In this document: piece after piece, positions 54,033-63,082 of the stretch
Layout of the letters: the number at the start of each line of letters is the position of its first letter
Numbering within the stretch: position 1 is the first letter of the stretch
From: Streptomyces griseus
GTDB lineage: Bacteria; Actinomycetota; Actinomycetes; Streptomycetales; Streptomycetaceae
Assembly (NCBI RefSeq): GCF_001715295.1
Contig: NZ_MDKB01000001.1
Span: forward strand, 868,397-932,396
DNA length: 64,000 nt
Direction of reading: 5' to 3'
Position numbers and translations under genes: made by a program
Notes under the pieces: generated by a model
The model's database searches: none
Seen by the model: the letters and a program-made list of their open reading frames with translations, nothing else
Told to the model about the DNA's origin: nothing

Positions 54033-54171
54033 ACGCAGAGGCAGACGAGACGTCCACCCGCATGCTGAACGTGGGGGCGTGTACACGAGCCGGGCCCGAC
54101 CTGCGCACACGCCACCGCCTGCACACCGCCGCGTCCGACCGTGGCCGGTCCGGGGGCGCACCAGGAGTGCG

Positions 54172-54189
54172 TGTCAGGGTGTCTTGACA
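54172..54189 (+). promoter_or_regulatory. Operator 1 and -35 of the HTH-ClpN operon
   Basis: TGTCAGG-GTGT-CTTGACA is an imperfect palindrome (6 of 7). Its right arm contains TTGACA, a perfect -35 box. Confidence 0.6.
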
Positions 54190-54196
54190 GATGTCG

Positions 54197-54220
54197 GCGT
54201 GTCAGGGCAACCTGACACGC
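54197..54220 (+). promoter_or_regulatory. Operator 2 abutting the HTH gene start
   Basis: Perfect palindrome with 10-base arms GCGTGTCAGG and CCTGACACGC around GCAA, ending at the base before the ATG. CAACCT inside it lies 18 bases after TTGACA and 7 before the ATG, so it also covers the -10 box. Confidence 0.7.
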
Positions 54221-54466
54221 ATGGGAGCTGAGGACACACCGGCCTCGCTGGCCGGACAAGTCACCGCGAAGGACCCCGCTGTCGGACTGCAGGCCGTCGT
54301 CGCACTGCGCCGTCTCCTGGAAGAGCTGGAGCGGATGCACGTCGACAACGCACGCGACCAGGGCTGGTCGTGGCAGAGCATCGCCTCGTCGCTGGACGTC
54401 AGCAGGCAGTCGGTGCACGAGAAGCATGCGAGCAGGCGCAAGGCCACAGGAAAGAAGGAGGAGTAG
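54221..54466 (+). CDS. Small HTH regulator preceding ClpN-repeat protein
   Basis: 81 residues. Helical N-terminus (AVVALRRLLEELERMHVDNA) and a helix-turn-helix at about 49-70 (GWSWQSIASSLDVSRQSVHE), then a basic tail. ATG at the end of the palindrome is preferred (leaderless); an ATG 30 bases upstream would add 10 residues and run through the operator. It ends 2 bases before the ClpN-domain gene, whose ribosome binding site lies in its last codons. It is the likely repressor of its own promoter. Confidence 0.82.
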   Translation: MGAEDTPASLAGQVTAKDPAVGLQAVVALRRLLEELERMHVDNARDQGWSWQSIASSLDVSRQSVHEKHASRRKATGKKEE

Positions 54467-54468
54467 AG

Positions 54469-55014
54469 GTGTTCGAGTTCTTCACCGACCGCGCCAGGCA
54501 GGCCGTGGTGCGGTCCCAGGACGAGGCGATCGCCCTCGGACATGACTTCATCGGTACGGAGCACATCCTGCTCGGACTGATCGGCACCGGCGGAAGCACC
54601 GCCGGCGACGTCCTGCGGGAGCAGGGAGTCGAACTCACGCGGGCCAGGGAGGAGGCCGTACGGATCCTGGAAGCCGCCGGAGTCGTCGCGACCGGTGGAC
54701 AGCACGCGAAGGACGCCCTGTCGTCCATCGGCATCGACGTCGAGGAGATCCAGCGCCGCGCCGACGACACCTTCGGTCCCGGCGCCTTCCAGTACCCGAG
54801 GCCCGCCTACACGCCTCACGCCAAGAAGGCCCTCGAGCACACCCTGCACGAGGCACGCGCGCTGGGCCACGAGAAGTTCGGTACCGAGCACATCCTGCTC
54901 GGCCTTCTCGCAGCGGGAGAGGGACGGGGCCTGGAGGTGCTGGCAGCCCTGGCGGTGGACCCCGCCGGCCTGCGCCGGGCGGTACTCACCAAGGTCGCCG
55001 GGGAGGCTCCGTAA
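54469..55014 (+). CDS. Clp N-terminal repeat protein
   Basis: 181 residues made of two Clp_N repeats: FTDRARQAVVRSQDEAIALGHDFIGTEHILLGL (residues about 4-36) and YTPHAKKALEHTLHEARALGHEKFGTEHILLGL (about 106-138). No AAA+ domain follows, so it is a stand-alone adaptor-like relative of the ClpC N-domain. GTG start with GAAGGAGGAG 5 bases upstream, in the end of the HTH gene. It may present substrates to, or titrate, ClpC; this is inference. Confidence 0.88.
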   Translation: MFEFFTDRARQAVVRSQDEAIALGHDFIGTEHILLGLIGTGGSTAGDVLREQGVELTRAREEAVRILEAAGVVATGGQHAKDALSSIGIDVEEIQRRADDTFGPGAFQYPRPAYTPHAKKALEHTLHEARALGHEKFGTEHILLGLLAAGEGRGLEVLAALAVDPAGLRRAVLTKVAGEAP

Positions 55015-55056
55015 CCACGGCCCCGGGCGGCGTCACCCGGGGCGCTCCCCGCCCCT

Positions 55057-56175
55057 TCAGCAGCGCGTCGTGCCCCCGGCCGGTCCGGCGGCAGGGCTCG
55101 TGTCCCGGGTGACGGCGAGCAGTGCGGCATCGTCCTGGAGCTCACCCCCGGTGTGCCGGTAGACGGCGGCGAGTACCGCGTCGAGTGCGGCGCCCGGGCC
55201 GGACGGAAGGTCCTGGGACAGCGTCGGGACGGGGTCGAAGAAGACGCCGCGGGAGTTCCGGGCCTCGATGACACCATCGGTGAAGAGCACCAGGGTGGCG
55301 CCCGGGGGAAGGTCGAACCGGTCGACCCGGACCGCCTCGCCGCCGAACACGTCCAGACCCAGCGGCAGCGACGGCTCGTCCGGGTCGAGCTGGGTCGCCC
55401 TGCCACCCTCGACCAGAAGCGGCGCGGGGTGACCCCGGTTCGCGACGCGCAGTACGGAGTAGTCGGGAGCCACCTCGGCGATGACGGCCGTGGCGAAGGA
55501 CTCCGCGTCCTCCCCGCTCAGGTGCCCGATGTCCTCCTGCATCCGTCCTTCCATCTGTCGGACCACACCCTGCAGGTCCGGCATGTGGTCACTGCCCTCG
55601 CGGAACGCTCCGAGAAGGAGGTTGACGGTCCGGACCGCCCGGAGACCTTTGCCGCGTACGTCGGCGATGAGCATCCGGATGCCGTACGGCGTCTCGTGCA
55701 CCGCGAAGAGATCGCCTCCGATGGAGGCCTCCTCGTGGGCGACCTCGTACCGGGCGGCGACCGCGAGCTGCCCCACCCGCGGTGGCGGGTCCGGCAGCAC
55801 CGCGCGCTGGACCGCGGCGGCCACCTCGCGGCTCGTCCGCAGCTGCCTCCGGTCCCGTGCCAGCCGCACGTTGAGCACCGACGCGATGCCGGTGAGAAGG
55901 GCCAAGGTCGTCAGCAGGACGGGATCGGTGCTGAGGTTCAGACTCCTCTCGACCACCACGAGGGCGAGCCCCGCGAGGATCGCCGCCATGCCGGTGGCGA
56001 TCGTGCCCCGGAGGGAGAGAACGGGTGCGGCCACTCCCGGGGCGGCCGCGAGCAGCGGGAACGCGCTGGCGCTCCCCAGTGTGCTGACGTCGACCACACA
56101 CCCGGCGGCGATCAGCGCGGCAGGCAGCCACCGGACCCACCGCTTGGCCGCCGGGTCACCTCGACCGTCTCCCAT
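55057..56175 (-). CDS. Membrane-bound SpoIIE-type PP2C phosphatase
   Basis: 372 residues. Four to five N-terminal helices (WLPAALIAAGCVVDVSTLG onward, to about residue 105), a coiled linker (RDRRQLRTSREVAAAVQRAVLP), then the SpoIIE domain: ASIGGDLFAVHETPYGIRMLIADVRGKGLRAV, FATAVIAEVAPDYSVLRVANRGHPAPLL and LFTDGVIEAR supply the Asp metal ligands. Probably dephosphorylates an anti-sigma-factor antagonist. Sensor ligand unknown. Confidence 0.88.
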   Translation of the reverse strand: MGDGRGDPAAKRWVRWLPAALIAAGCVVDVSTLGSASAFPLLAAAPGVAAPVLSLRGTIATGMAAILAGLALVVVERSLNLSTDPVLLTTLALLTGIASVLNVRLARDRRQLRTSREVAAAVQRAVLPDPPPRVGQLAVAARYEVAHEEASIGGDLFAVHETPYGIRMLIADVRGKGLRAVRTVNLLLGAFREGSDHMPDLQGVVRQMEGRMQEDIGHLSGEDAESFATAVIAEVAPDYSVLRVANRGHPAPLLVEGGRATQLDPDEPSLPLGLDVFGGEAVRVDRFDLPPGATLVLFTDGVIEARNSRGVFFDPVPTLSQDLPSGPGAALDAVLAAVYRHTGGELQDDAALLAVTRDTSPAAGPAGGTTRC

Positions 56176-56600
56176 GCCTGCCCCTGCACATCCGAGGGCA
56201 CGTGCCGTCAGCGCGCCAGGACCCAGTTTCGGGCATGTCCCCGGTGACGGCGACCGGAGAGACCACGCCGGGTGGACGCGGAGACGTCTGACACGCCCGC
56301 TCGGGTACCAGGACAGTGTGCCGCTCCTCGGGCGGCGGGCCGGGACCAGCCTCCGGGCAGTCCCCGCTCCCTTCGAGCGGTCGCGCCGCCGGCAAGACGG
56401 GCGCGAGGGGCAGTGGCCGGAAGTCGTCTGTTCCGCCGAGGGGCGACTTGTGTCCGCGTGACGGGGAGCGGGCGGGTGTACGACGTCGGGCATTCCGGCG
56501 GTGTGCGGGGGACGGCACAAGCCTCGCGTCCCCCGTCCGCACTGCGTCGCGAGGCTCCCTCTCGATACGGTCGGCCAGCCCCCGGGTGACCGCTACCGCG
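56176..56600. other. Gene-free stretch
   Basis: 425 bases between the phosphatase and the end of the sugar operon. GCCTCGCG (56521) and CGCGAGGC (56548) could pair as a weak terminator after the permease gene. Nothing else. Confidence 0.4.
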
Positions 56601-57458
56601 TCACTTCACGCTGCCGGCCGTGAGGCCCGCACGCCAGTAGCGCTGCAGCAGAAGGAACGCCACGACCAGCGGCAGCAGCGCCAGCAGGGAGCCGACCACC
56701 ATCAACGGGTAGTAGTCCGGGTTGATCGGCGCGGTGGAGTTCCAGCTGTACAGGCCGAGGCTGAGGGGGTACAGCGACGCGTCGTTGAGCATCACGAGGG
56801 GCAGGAAGAAGTTGTTCCAGATCGCCGTCAGCTGGAACAGGAAGATGGTCACGTATCCGGGGGCGAGCATCCGTATGCCTACGAAGAAGAAGCTGCGCAG
56901 CTCGTTCGCGCCGTCGACCCGGGCAGCCTCCAGGACCTCGTCGGGTACGTAGGAGGCGGAGAACATCCGTGCCAGGTACACGCCGAAGGGGTTGAACAGG
57001 ACCGGTACCAGGACCGACCACACCGTGTTCGCGAGCCCCAGGTCGGAGGAGAGCAGGTACAGCGGCAGGGCGAGCACCGTGGCCGGCACCATCACCGAGA
57101 TCAGGATGAGAGCGAACAGAGGGCGTTTGCCGACGAAGTCGAACTTGTCGAAGACGTAGCCGGCGGCGGTGCTGACCAGGGCGCCGACCGCGGCGCCGCC
57201 CACCGCGTAGAGCAGGCTGTTGCCGTACCAGGTCAGGTAAGCGCCGTCGTCCTGGGTGAGGAGAGCGCGGATGTTGTCGACGAGTGCCAGGTGCGACAGG
57301 TCGAAGAAGTCGGACGCGAACAGCGCCTCCGCGTCCACTGCGGAGGCCGTCAACAGCCACAGCAGGGGCAGCAACGCATACAGCACGCTCGCACCGACCA
57401 GGATGTTCGCGACGATACGGCCGTACGGCCGGGTGGAGGAAGCGGTGGTGGTACTCAC
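56601..57458 (-). CDS. Sugar ABC transporter permease (MalG-like)
   Basis: 285 residues, six helices. EAARVDGANELRSFFFVGIRMLAPG is the EAA motif that contacts the ATPase. GTG start overlapping the upstream permease stop. Last gene of the operon; no ATPase gene is present, so a shared MsiK-like ATPase is probably used, as is usual in Streptomyces. Confidence 0.92.
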   Translation of the reverse strand: MSTTTASSTRPYGRIVANILVGASVLYALLPLLWLLTASAVDAEALFASDFFDLSHLALVDNIRALLTQDDGAYLTWYGNSLLYAVGGAAVGALVSTAAGYVFDKFDFVGKRPLFALILISVMVPATVLALPLYLLSSDLGLANTVWSVLVPVLFNPFGVYLARMFSASYVPDEVLEAARVDGANELRSFFFVGIRMLAPGYVTIFLFQLTAIWNNFFLPLVMLNDASLYPLSLGLYSWNSTAPINPDYYPLMVVGSLLALLPLVVAFLLLQRYWRAGLTAGSVK

Positions 57459-58441
57459 GATCGGGCCTTCCTGGGGTCGGGAACGCGCTGGGTACTGCGG
57501 GTCGTTCCGCGCGTCACCACGTAGGACAGGGCGCAGCACACGACCAGGAGGAGGACCGAGGCGGCGGACGCCAGGCCGTAGTTGTTGCGGGTGAAGGCCG
57601 CGTCGAAGATGTACATGTTGGGCGTGTAGCGCGGGCCGACCAGCGGGGTGGCCCGACTCAGCAACATCGGCTCGGTGAAGAGCTGGAGCGTGGCGATCGT
57701 GGTGAAGACGGCCACGGTGGACAGTGTGCTGCGGATCAGCGGCACTTTGATCATCAGGGCCGTGCGCACCGGGCCCGCGCCGTCGACCTCGGCGGCCTCG
57801 ACGAGTTCGCGGGGAATGGCCCGTAGCGCGGCGAAGAAGATGACGGCGGTGTAGCCGAGCCCGCTCCACAGCGCGATATTCACCAGGGACGGGATCAGCA
57901 TGCTCAGGCCCAGGAAGTTGACGGTGAGGTCGGCCTTGCTCAGCAGATCGAGGACGGGCGAGATTCCGGGCGTGTAGAGGTAGAGCCAGATGACGGTGGC
58001 GATGATGCCGGGCACGGCGTGCGGCACGAACAGCACGGTCTGGCTCAGCTGACGGGCTCGCACCAGTCCCGAGTCGAACAGCAGGGCCAGGGCGAGTGCG
58101 CCGGCCAGGACCAGCGGGATGAACACCAGTGCGTACAGGAGGGTGGTGCCGACGCCACGTACGAAGCTGGGATCGGCCAGCACGGCCGCGTAGTTGCGCA
58201 GCCCCACGAAGGTGGTGTGCGCGTTACCGAAGCCGAGGCCGGTGTGGGTCTCGGAGAAGAAGCTCAGTCTCACCGCGTACAGGACCGGGATCAGGAACAC
58301 GGCGAACAGCAGCAGGGTGAAGGGCCCGAGGAGCACCCCGACTGCCTGGCGCCGCGGACTGTGTGAGCGCGCCGCGGTGGTGTGCGGAGCGCTCGGTGCG
58401 CCCGTGGTCCGGGGCTTGCCGGGAGCGGTGGTGGTACTCAC
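57455..58441 (-). CDS. Sugar ABC transporter permease (MalF-like)
   Basis: 328 residues. Six helices; EAAEVDGAGPVRTALMIKVPLI is the EAA loop. The first 35 residues are polar. GTG start overlapping the binding-protein stop, and stop overlapping the next GTG, so the three transport genes are translationally coupled. Confidence 0.92.
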   Translation of the reverse strand: MSTTTAPGKPRTTGAPSAPHTTAARSHSPRRQAVGVLLGPFTLLLFAVFLIPVLYAVRLSFFSETHTGLGFGNAHTTFVGLRNYAAVLADPSFVRGVGTTLLYALVFIPLVLAGALALALLFDSGLVRARQLSQTVLFVPHAVPGIIATVIWLYLYTPGISPVLDLLSKADLTVNFLGLSMLIPSLVNIALWSGLGYTAVIFFAALRAIPRELVEAAEVDGAGPVRTALMIKVPLIRSTLSTVAVFTTIATLQLFTEPMLLSRATPLVGPRYTPNMYIFDAAFTRNNYGLASAASVLLLVVCCALSYVVTRGTTRSTQRVPDPRKARS

Positions 58442-59805
58442 TTCTGCCTCGCCTTCAGGCCCAGGCTGCGCATGTCGGGCAGGGTCTCGGCCTGCGCGGT
58501 GCGCAGCGCCTCGGTGATCTTCGTGCCGTACGAGAGCCTGGCCAGGCCGTTGTGCAGGGAGGTGGCGGTGGCCTGCATCCGTGGCCCCCAGGTCCAGCCT
58601 GTGCGCAGCAGGCGGGCCTGGCCGGTCACCAGGCCGTACAGGTCCTGGCCGTCGTAGAAGTCGGTCTTGAACTGATGTGAAGCCGCTTCGACCTGGGTGA
58701 CCGCAGCGGGGAAGAGGCTCGACCGGCCGCTGGAGAGCCGGGCGGTGATCGCCTCGGGTGTCGTCGACATCCACTCCAGGAAGCGCATGGCGCGCTCCTT
58801 GCGCGGGCTGCCGGCGGTGATGGCGTGCAGGGAGACGCCGTCGGTGCCCAGGACCGGCTTTCCCGTGTCCCACTGAGGCAGCGGTGCCACGCGCCAGCGA
58901 CCGGAGGTGCCGGGCACCGAGGAAGCCAAAGCCGCGAGACCCCACGGCCCCACGATGTGGGCCGCGACCCGGCCGCGGGCCAGCGCGGACATCCACTCCT
59001 GGCTGCTGCCGGGGGCCACGAGGAGCAGATCCTCGTCGATCAGCTTCTGCCAGTAGTCAGCGACCCGGCGGGTGGGCTCGTCGAGGAAGTCGACCACCCA
59101 GCTGTCGCCTTCGACGGCGAACCAGCGTCCGCCGCTCTGCATGGCGTGGCCGGCCAGCACGTTGTAGGCATTGGGATGGAAGGTGGTCAGATGGATGCCG
59201 GAGCGACGCCTGAGTCTGCGCGCCGCGTCGTGGAACTCCCCCCAGGTGGTCGGTACATCGATGCGGTGGGCGTCGAGTATGTCGGTGCGGTAGGCCAGCA
59301 GCATGGGGCCCAGGTCCAGCGGGATGCCGTACACCCGGCCGTCGAGCGTGCCGTTGGTCCATGCCTGCGGGCCGAGTTGTGTGCGCAGCCGCGGGGGGAC
59401 CAGGTCGGTGACGTCGGCGCACACGCCGTCGATGGCGAAGGACGGCAGGTCGGCGTCGACGACGGTGACGATGTCCGGGGCGTTCCCGGCACGGGCAGCG
59501 TTGGAGATCTTGGCGTTGCCGCCCGCGAGGCCCGACGTCATGGGGGAGTAGTCGACCGGGTCGTCGGGGTGGGTGGCGTTCCACCGGGCGACCAGGGTGT
59601 CGGTGCCGCGCAGGGCCGACCAGAAGGTGACGGGACCGTCGGGGTCGCTCTGAGCACCCGACGTACTGCTGCAGGCCGTCGCGCCGACGCCGGCCAGCGC
59701 GGTCCAGAGCCCGGCGGCCAGAACGCCGCGCCTGCTCGGTGAGCGGCCGGGACGCGGGCCGAACGCAGCGCCGTCTGCGGGACTTCCGAGAGCCGCCCCG
59801 GTCAT
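58438..59805 (-). CDS. Sugar-binding lipoprotein of the second sugar regulon
   Basis: 455-residue extracellular solute-binding protein family 1. Twin-arginine motif S24-R-R-G27 and lipobox ending at C45 (GATAC). VTFWSALRGTDTLVARWNAT starts the mature fold; GIPLDLGPMLLAYRTDIL and ATSLHNGLARLSYG follow. Ligand unknown. Starts 72 bases after the isomerase gene, so it may have its own promoter in addition to the operon one. Confidence 0.92.
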   Translation of the reverse strand: MTGAALGSPADGAAFGPRPGRSPSRRGVLAAGLWTALAGVGATACSSTSGAQSDPDGPVTFWSALRGTDTLVARWNATHPDDPVDYSPMTSGLAGGNAKISNAARAGNAPDIVTVVDADLPSFAIDGVCADVTDLVPPRLRTQLGPQAWTNGTLDGRVYGIPLDLGPMLLAYRTDILDAHRIDVPTTWGEFHDAARRLRRRSGIHLTTFHPNAYNVLAGHAMQSGGRWFAVEGDSWVVDFLDEPTRRVADYWQKLIDEDLLLVAPGSSQEWMSALARGRVAAHIVGPWGLAALASSVPGTSGRWRVAPLPQWDTGKPVLGTDGVSLHAITAGSPRKERAMRFLEWMSTTPEAITARLSSGRSSLFPAAVTQVEAASHQFKTDFYDGQDLYGLVTGQARLLRTGWTWGPRMQATATSLHNGLARLSYGTKITEALRTAQAETLPDMRSLGLKARQK

Positions 59806-59877
59806 GGCAGCCGCCTTGGGATCGGGAAGACCGGAAAGGGAAACAGGGAGGACATGGGCGCACCTCTTCGGGGACGT

Positions 59878-60720
59878 TCAGGAATGGGCGGGACGGCCGG
59901 ACGGGGTGGGGCCGGCGGGAGAGGGCGGGGTGTCCGCGAGTGGGTCGAGAGCGTCGAGCACGTGGTGGAACGCGGTCAGTGCATGGTCGAGACGGGCGGC
60001 CCGGGGGTACCAGGCACGCTCCCACTCCAGGCTGATCCAGCCCTGGTAGCCGAGCCTGTGCAACTGCTCGGTGACGGCGGCCAACGGGAGGACGCCGTGG
60101 CCCGGCAGGATCGGGCGAAGGTCGGTGGGGGTGGCGACATCCTTGAACTGGACGTGCCGGATCCAGGGACCGAGCACGGCGGCGGTGTGATCCGGGGTCT
60201 CCCCCGCGCGCCAGGGATTGACCGCGTCCCAGACCGCGCCCACAGCAGGGGAGGCGACGGCCTCGAGGACATCGGTGACCTGTGCGCCGGTGAGGAACTC
60301 GTCGTGGGTCTCCAGTAGGACGTCCACGCCCAGCCGCGCAGCCAGCGGGGCGGCCTGGGACAGACGGCGGACCGCTCGCTCGCGCCGTCCCTCCGGCCGG
60401 TCGGCTCCGCCGCCGAAGACCCGCACGCAGGGAGCGCCGAGCCTGGCGGCCAGACGCAGGTGCCCGGCCAGGTCCTCCACCACGTCCGCGCCGTCGGCGG
60501 CGACCTGGACGTACGACGCCAGGCAGACGATGTCCAGGCCCGCCGAGGCCAGGTGTGCGGCGACCCTGTCGGCTTCGGCGTCCGGCATGCCAGGGTAGGC
60601 CAGTTGGCCGTCTGCACAGCGCAGTTCGACACCGTCGCAGGGGCCGGTCCGGGCAAGTCGTACCACCTCGTCGAGGCCTGCTCCAGGGCAGCCGAGTGTG
60701 CTGAAGGCACGCCGGTTCAC
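59878..60720 (-). CDS. Sugar phosphate isomerase/epimerase (TIM barrel)
   Basis: 280 residues. FSTLGCPGAGLDEVVRLA, CDGVELRCADGQLAYPG, LLETHDEFLTGAQV, AVWDAVNPWR, RHVQFKDVA and GWISLEWERAW give the barrel order and metal ligands. GTG start overlapping the oxidoreductase stop (GTGA). It should act on the keto product of the oxidoreductase. Confidence 0.9.
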   Translation of the reverse strand: MNRRAFSTLGCPGAGLDEVVRLARTGPCDGVELRCADGQLAYPGMPDAEADRVAAHLASAGLDIVCLASYVQVAADGADVVEDLAGHLRLAARLGAPCVRVFGGGADRPEGRRERAVRRLSQAAPLAARLGVDVLLETHDEFLTGAQVTDVLEAVASPAVGAVWDAVNPWRAGETPDHTAAVLGPWIRHVQFKDVATPTDLRPILPGHGVLPLAAVTEQLHRLGYQGWISLEWERAWYPRAARLDHALTAFHHVLDALDPLADTPPSPAGPTPSGRPAHS

Positions 60721-61739
60721 GCCGGAACTCCTTCGAGGGGCAGGGCGACCCGGGCGCCCTCCGCCGCCGAGCGGTACACGGCGAGCGCGGCAGCCACCAC
60801 CGACCGGCCGTAGGCGGCGTCCACATACCGTGCGCCCGCCTCGCCGCGGGCAGCGGCGACGAAGCCGTCCAACTGGGCTCGCAGCGCCTGCTCCTGCCGG
60901 CCGGGGTCGGCGTCGAGCAACCGTACGGAGCTGCCGCCGCGCAGCAGGAACAACCCTTCGGTGGCGGAGACGCGCAGCGTCGCCCGGTCCATGACCACCT
61001 CGGTCTCGTCGAAGTACGGGGCGCCGCGGCTGGTCAGGGCGAGGCTTGCGCCGGTGCCGTCGGCCAGCTCCACCAGGGCGAGGGCGTCGGTCTCCACCTC
61101 GACGCCGTCCCTGCCCCGGACCACACCGCTGACCTGCCGCACCGGGGAGCCGGTGAGCCATTGGATGCGGTCCAGGCCGTGGGTGCCGACGTTGAGGACG
61201 ATGCCGCCTCCGGCCAGCTCACGGTCGAAGAACCAGGAGGGCCGCGAGCCGGGCTCGTAGTGCGCCGAGCGCCGGTGCGTCACCAGCACGGGCCGGCCGT
61301 GATCCCCGGAGGCGACGAGACGCCGCGCCTCCTGGACCAGCGGGTCGAAGTGCACGACATGAGCGACGGCGAGCAGGGTGCCGGCCCGGTCACAGGCGTC
61401 GATCATCCGGGTGCAGTCCTCGACGGTCGTCGCCATCGGCTTCTCCACCAGGACGTGCAGCCCGGCAGCTGCGGCATCGGTGACCATCGGCGTGTGCAGG
61501 GAGTGCGGTGCCGCGACGATGACCGCGTCGAGCTCGGCTGCCGCGAACATGTCCCGGTGTGCGGAGAAGACGGGCACACCGGAAGGCGCCAGGTCGCGGG
61601 CTGCGGAGGGGAGCGTGTCGCAGATCGCGGCTATCCGGTAGCCCGTGGCGTCCGCCGCCGCCCGGACATGGGCGGCGCCGACGCTCCCTGCGCCGATCAC
61701 CCCGATGCGGAACCGGCCGGTGATCGGGTTGCTGCTCAT
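60717..61739 (-). CDS. Gfo/Idh/MocA family oxidoreductase of the second sugar regulon
   Basis: 340 residues. Rossmann loop GVIGAGSVGAAH at about residues 13-24, signature VEKPMATTVEDC, and the substrate domain with GGIVLNVGTHGLDRIQWLTG. AGGAGA lies 6 bases before the ATG. First catabolic gene after the regulator, 82 bases from it. Likely oxidises a sugar or cyclitol with NAD(P). Confidence 0.92.
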   Translation of the reverse strand: MSSNPITGRFRIGVIGAGSVGAAHVRAAADATGYRIAAICDTLPSAARDLAPSGVPVFSAHRDMFAAAELDAVIVAAPHSLHTPMVTDAAAAGLHVLVEKPMATTVEDCTRMIDACDRAGTLLAVAHVVHFDPLVQEARRLVASGDHGRPVLVTHRRSAHYEPGSRPSWFFDRELAGGGIVLNVGTHGLDRIQWLTGSPVRQVSGVVRGRDGVEVETDALALVELADGTGASLALTSRGAPYFDETEVVMDRATLRVSATEGLFLLRGGSSVRLLDADPGRQEQALRAQLDGFVAAARGEAGARYVDAAYGRSVVAAALAVYRSAAEGARVALPLEGVPA

Positions 61740-61821
61740 GCATGTCTCCTGTCGAAAAGGTGGAAAAAGACCGAACGAAGGGCCGGCCCGGATGGCGAGT
61801 GGACGGTGTCGGCAGGGGAAG

Positions 61822-62961
61822 TCACACCGACGCTGCGGGCCGCACGGCACCGCAGGAGGCGCGGACCACGAGCCGGGGCTGGATCTCCGCGCGGTGGCAG
61901 AGGGCGTCGTGGCCCGCCTCCAACCGGCGCAGCAGGAGCTGGGCCGCCAGCGCGCCCACCTCGGCCTTGGGGGGCGAGACCGCGGTGAGTGGTACGTCGC
62001 CGACCTCCGCCACCTCGTCGTCGTAGGCGACGACCGCGAGGTCGTCCGGCACCGTCAGCCCCTGGCGCCGGGCCTCGACCACCAGAGCCGCGGCGTCCCG
62101 GTCGCCGTGGCAGAAGACGGCCGTGACACCTGCGGCGGCGCAGGAACGCACGTACGCGGCGATCTCCGCCGCCGCCCACCCCTCCTGCCGGGCCACCGAG
62201 CCGTCGACGACGTCGAGCCCGAGCAGCGCCGCAGCCTCGTCGAAGCCCTGGGCGACGCGCGCCGACGTGCCGGTACGCCTCCTGCCCAGATGCCCCACCC
62301 GCTGGTGGCCCAGGCCGTGAAGGTGACGCAGGGCGAGACAGACGCCGCCGCTGTGGTCGGTGCCCACGTACGACGTGGGGTCGTCAGGCTCCGGCGCCGG
62401 GGGCCTGCGCTCCACCAGGACGTAGGGCAGCGGGAGTTCCCGCAGGCCGTCCACGTATCCCTGGGGGTCGCTCATCAGGTGCAGGTTCGGTACGAGCAGC
62501 AGACCTTGCACACCACTGTCCAGCATGGCCCGCAACTCGTCCCGCTCGACGCCGAGGTCGTACTTGGACGAGGCCAGGACGACACCTGCCCCCGCCTCCC
62601 GCAGCACCCGCTGAACCCCGTCCACCACCCGCGGGTAGTAGTACGTCGTGGACGGCACGAGCACACCGATGAGCCGGCGGCCCTCCGGTGCCCCCGCAGA
62701 CTCGGGGGGAGCGGAGGCCTCGGGTGTGACGAAGGTGCCGGAGCCCTGACGCCGCTGGACGATGCCCTCGGCGACCAGTTCCCCCACCGCGCGGCGAACG
62801 GTATTGACGCTCACCGCCAGCGTCTCGGCCAGTTCCCGCTCGACCGGAAGCTGGGCACCGGGGGCCCACAGGCCGTTCTCGATGTCGACACGCAGACGGT
62901 TTGCGAGGTGCAGGTATTTGGGGCGTTGAAGGAATGAATCCTTCTCTCTTGCCGACTTCAT
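61822..62961 (-). CDS. GntR-LacI hybrid transcriptional regulator
   Basis: 379 residues. N-terminal GntR winged helix (LANRLRVDIENGLWAPGAQL, LAVSVNTVRRAVGELVAEG, RRQGSGTFV), then a LacI-type effector domain (RLIGVLVPSTTYYYPRVVDGVQRVL, AAAGVTAVFCHGDRDAAALVV). AraR has this architecture. The ATG lies 6 bases after CAATCT of a TTGACG-17-CAATCT promoter, so the transcript is probably leaderless. It likely binds the 31-base palindrome in the divergent region and senses a sugar of the operon. Confidence 0.92.
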   Translation of the reverse strand: MKSAREKDSFLQRPKYLHLANRLRVDIENGLWAPGAQLPVERELAETLAVSVNTVRRAVGELVAEGIVQRRQGSGTFVTPEASAPPESAGAPEGRRLIGVLVPSTTYYYPRVVDGVQRVLREAGAGVVLASSKYDLGVERDELRAMLDSGVQGLLLVPNLHLMSDPQGYVDGLRELPLPYVLVERRPPAPEPDDPTSYVGTDHSGGVCLALRHLHGLGHQRVGHLGRRRTGTSARVAQGFDEAAALLGLDVVDGSVARQEGWAAAEIAAYVRSCAAAGVTAVFCHGDRDAAALVVEARRQGLTVPDDLAVVAYDDEVAEVGDVPLTAVSPPKAEVGALAAQLLLRRLEAGHDALCHRAEIQPRLVVRASCGAVRPAASV

Positions 62962-62970
62962 TCCAGGAGA

Positions 62971-62999
62971 TTGCGTCAAACACGCTCTTGCGTCAACAG
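62971..62999 (-). promoter_or_regulatory. Leaderless promoter of the regulator gene
   Basis: On the minus strand TTGACG, 17 bases, CAATCT, 6 bases, ATG. The -35 is part of a direct repeat TTGACGCAA that occurs twice 17 bases apart. Confidence 0.65.
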
Positions 63000-63037
63000 G
63001 TTCACAGTGCTTTTGTGGCCACGCGGCAATAAATTGG

Positions 63038-63068
63038 AGAATTCATTCCTCTCGCAGGAATGAATTCT
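63038..63068. promoter_or_regulatory. Perfect 31-bp palindromic operator
   Basis: AGAATTCATTCCT (63038-63050), spacer CTCGC, AGGAATGAATTCT (63056-63068). The half-site GGAATGAA also occurs at 62931-62938 and, inverted, at 62957-62964 over the regulator start. Confidence 0.8.
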
Positions 63069-63082
63069 GGGCGGGAGAGATG

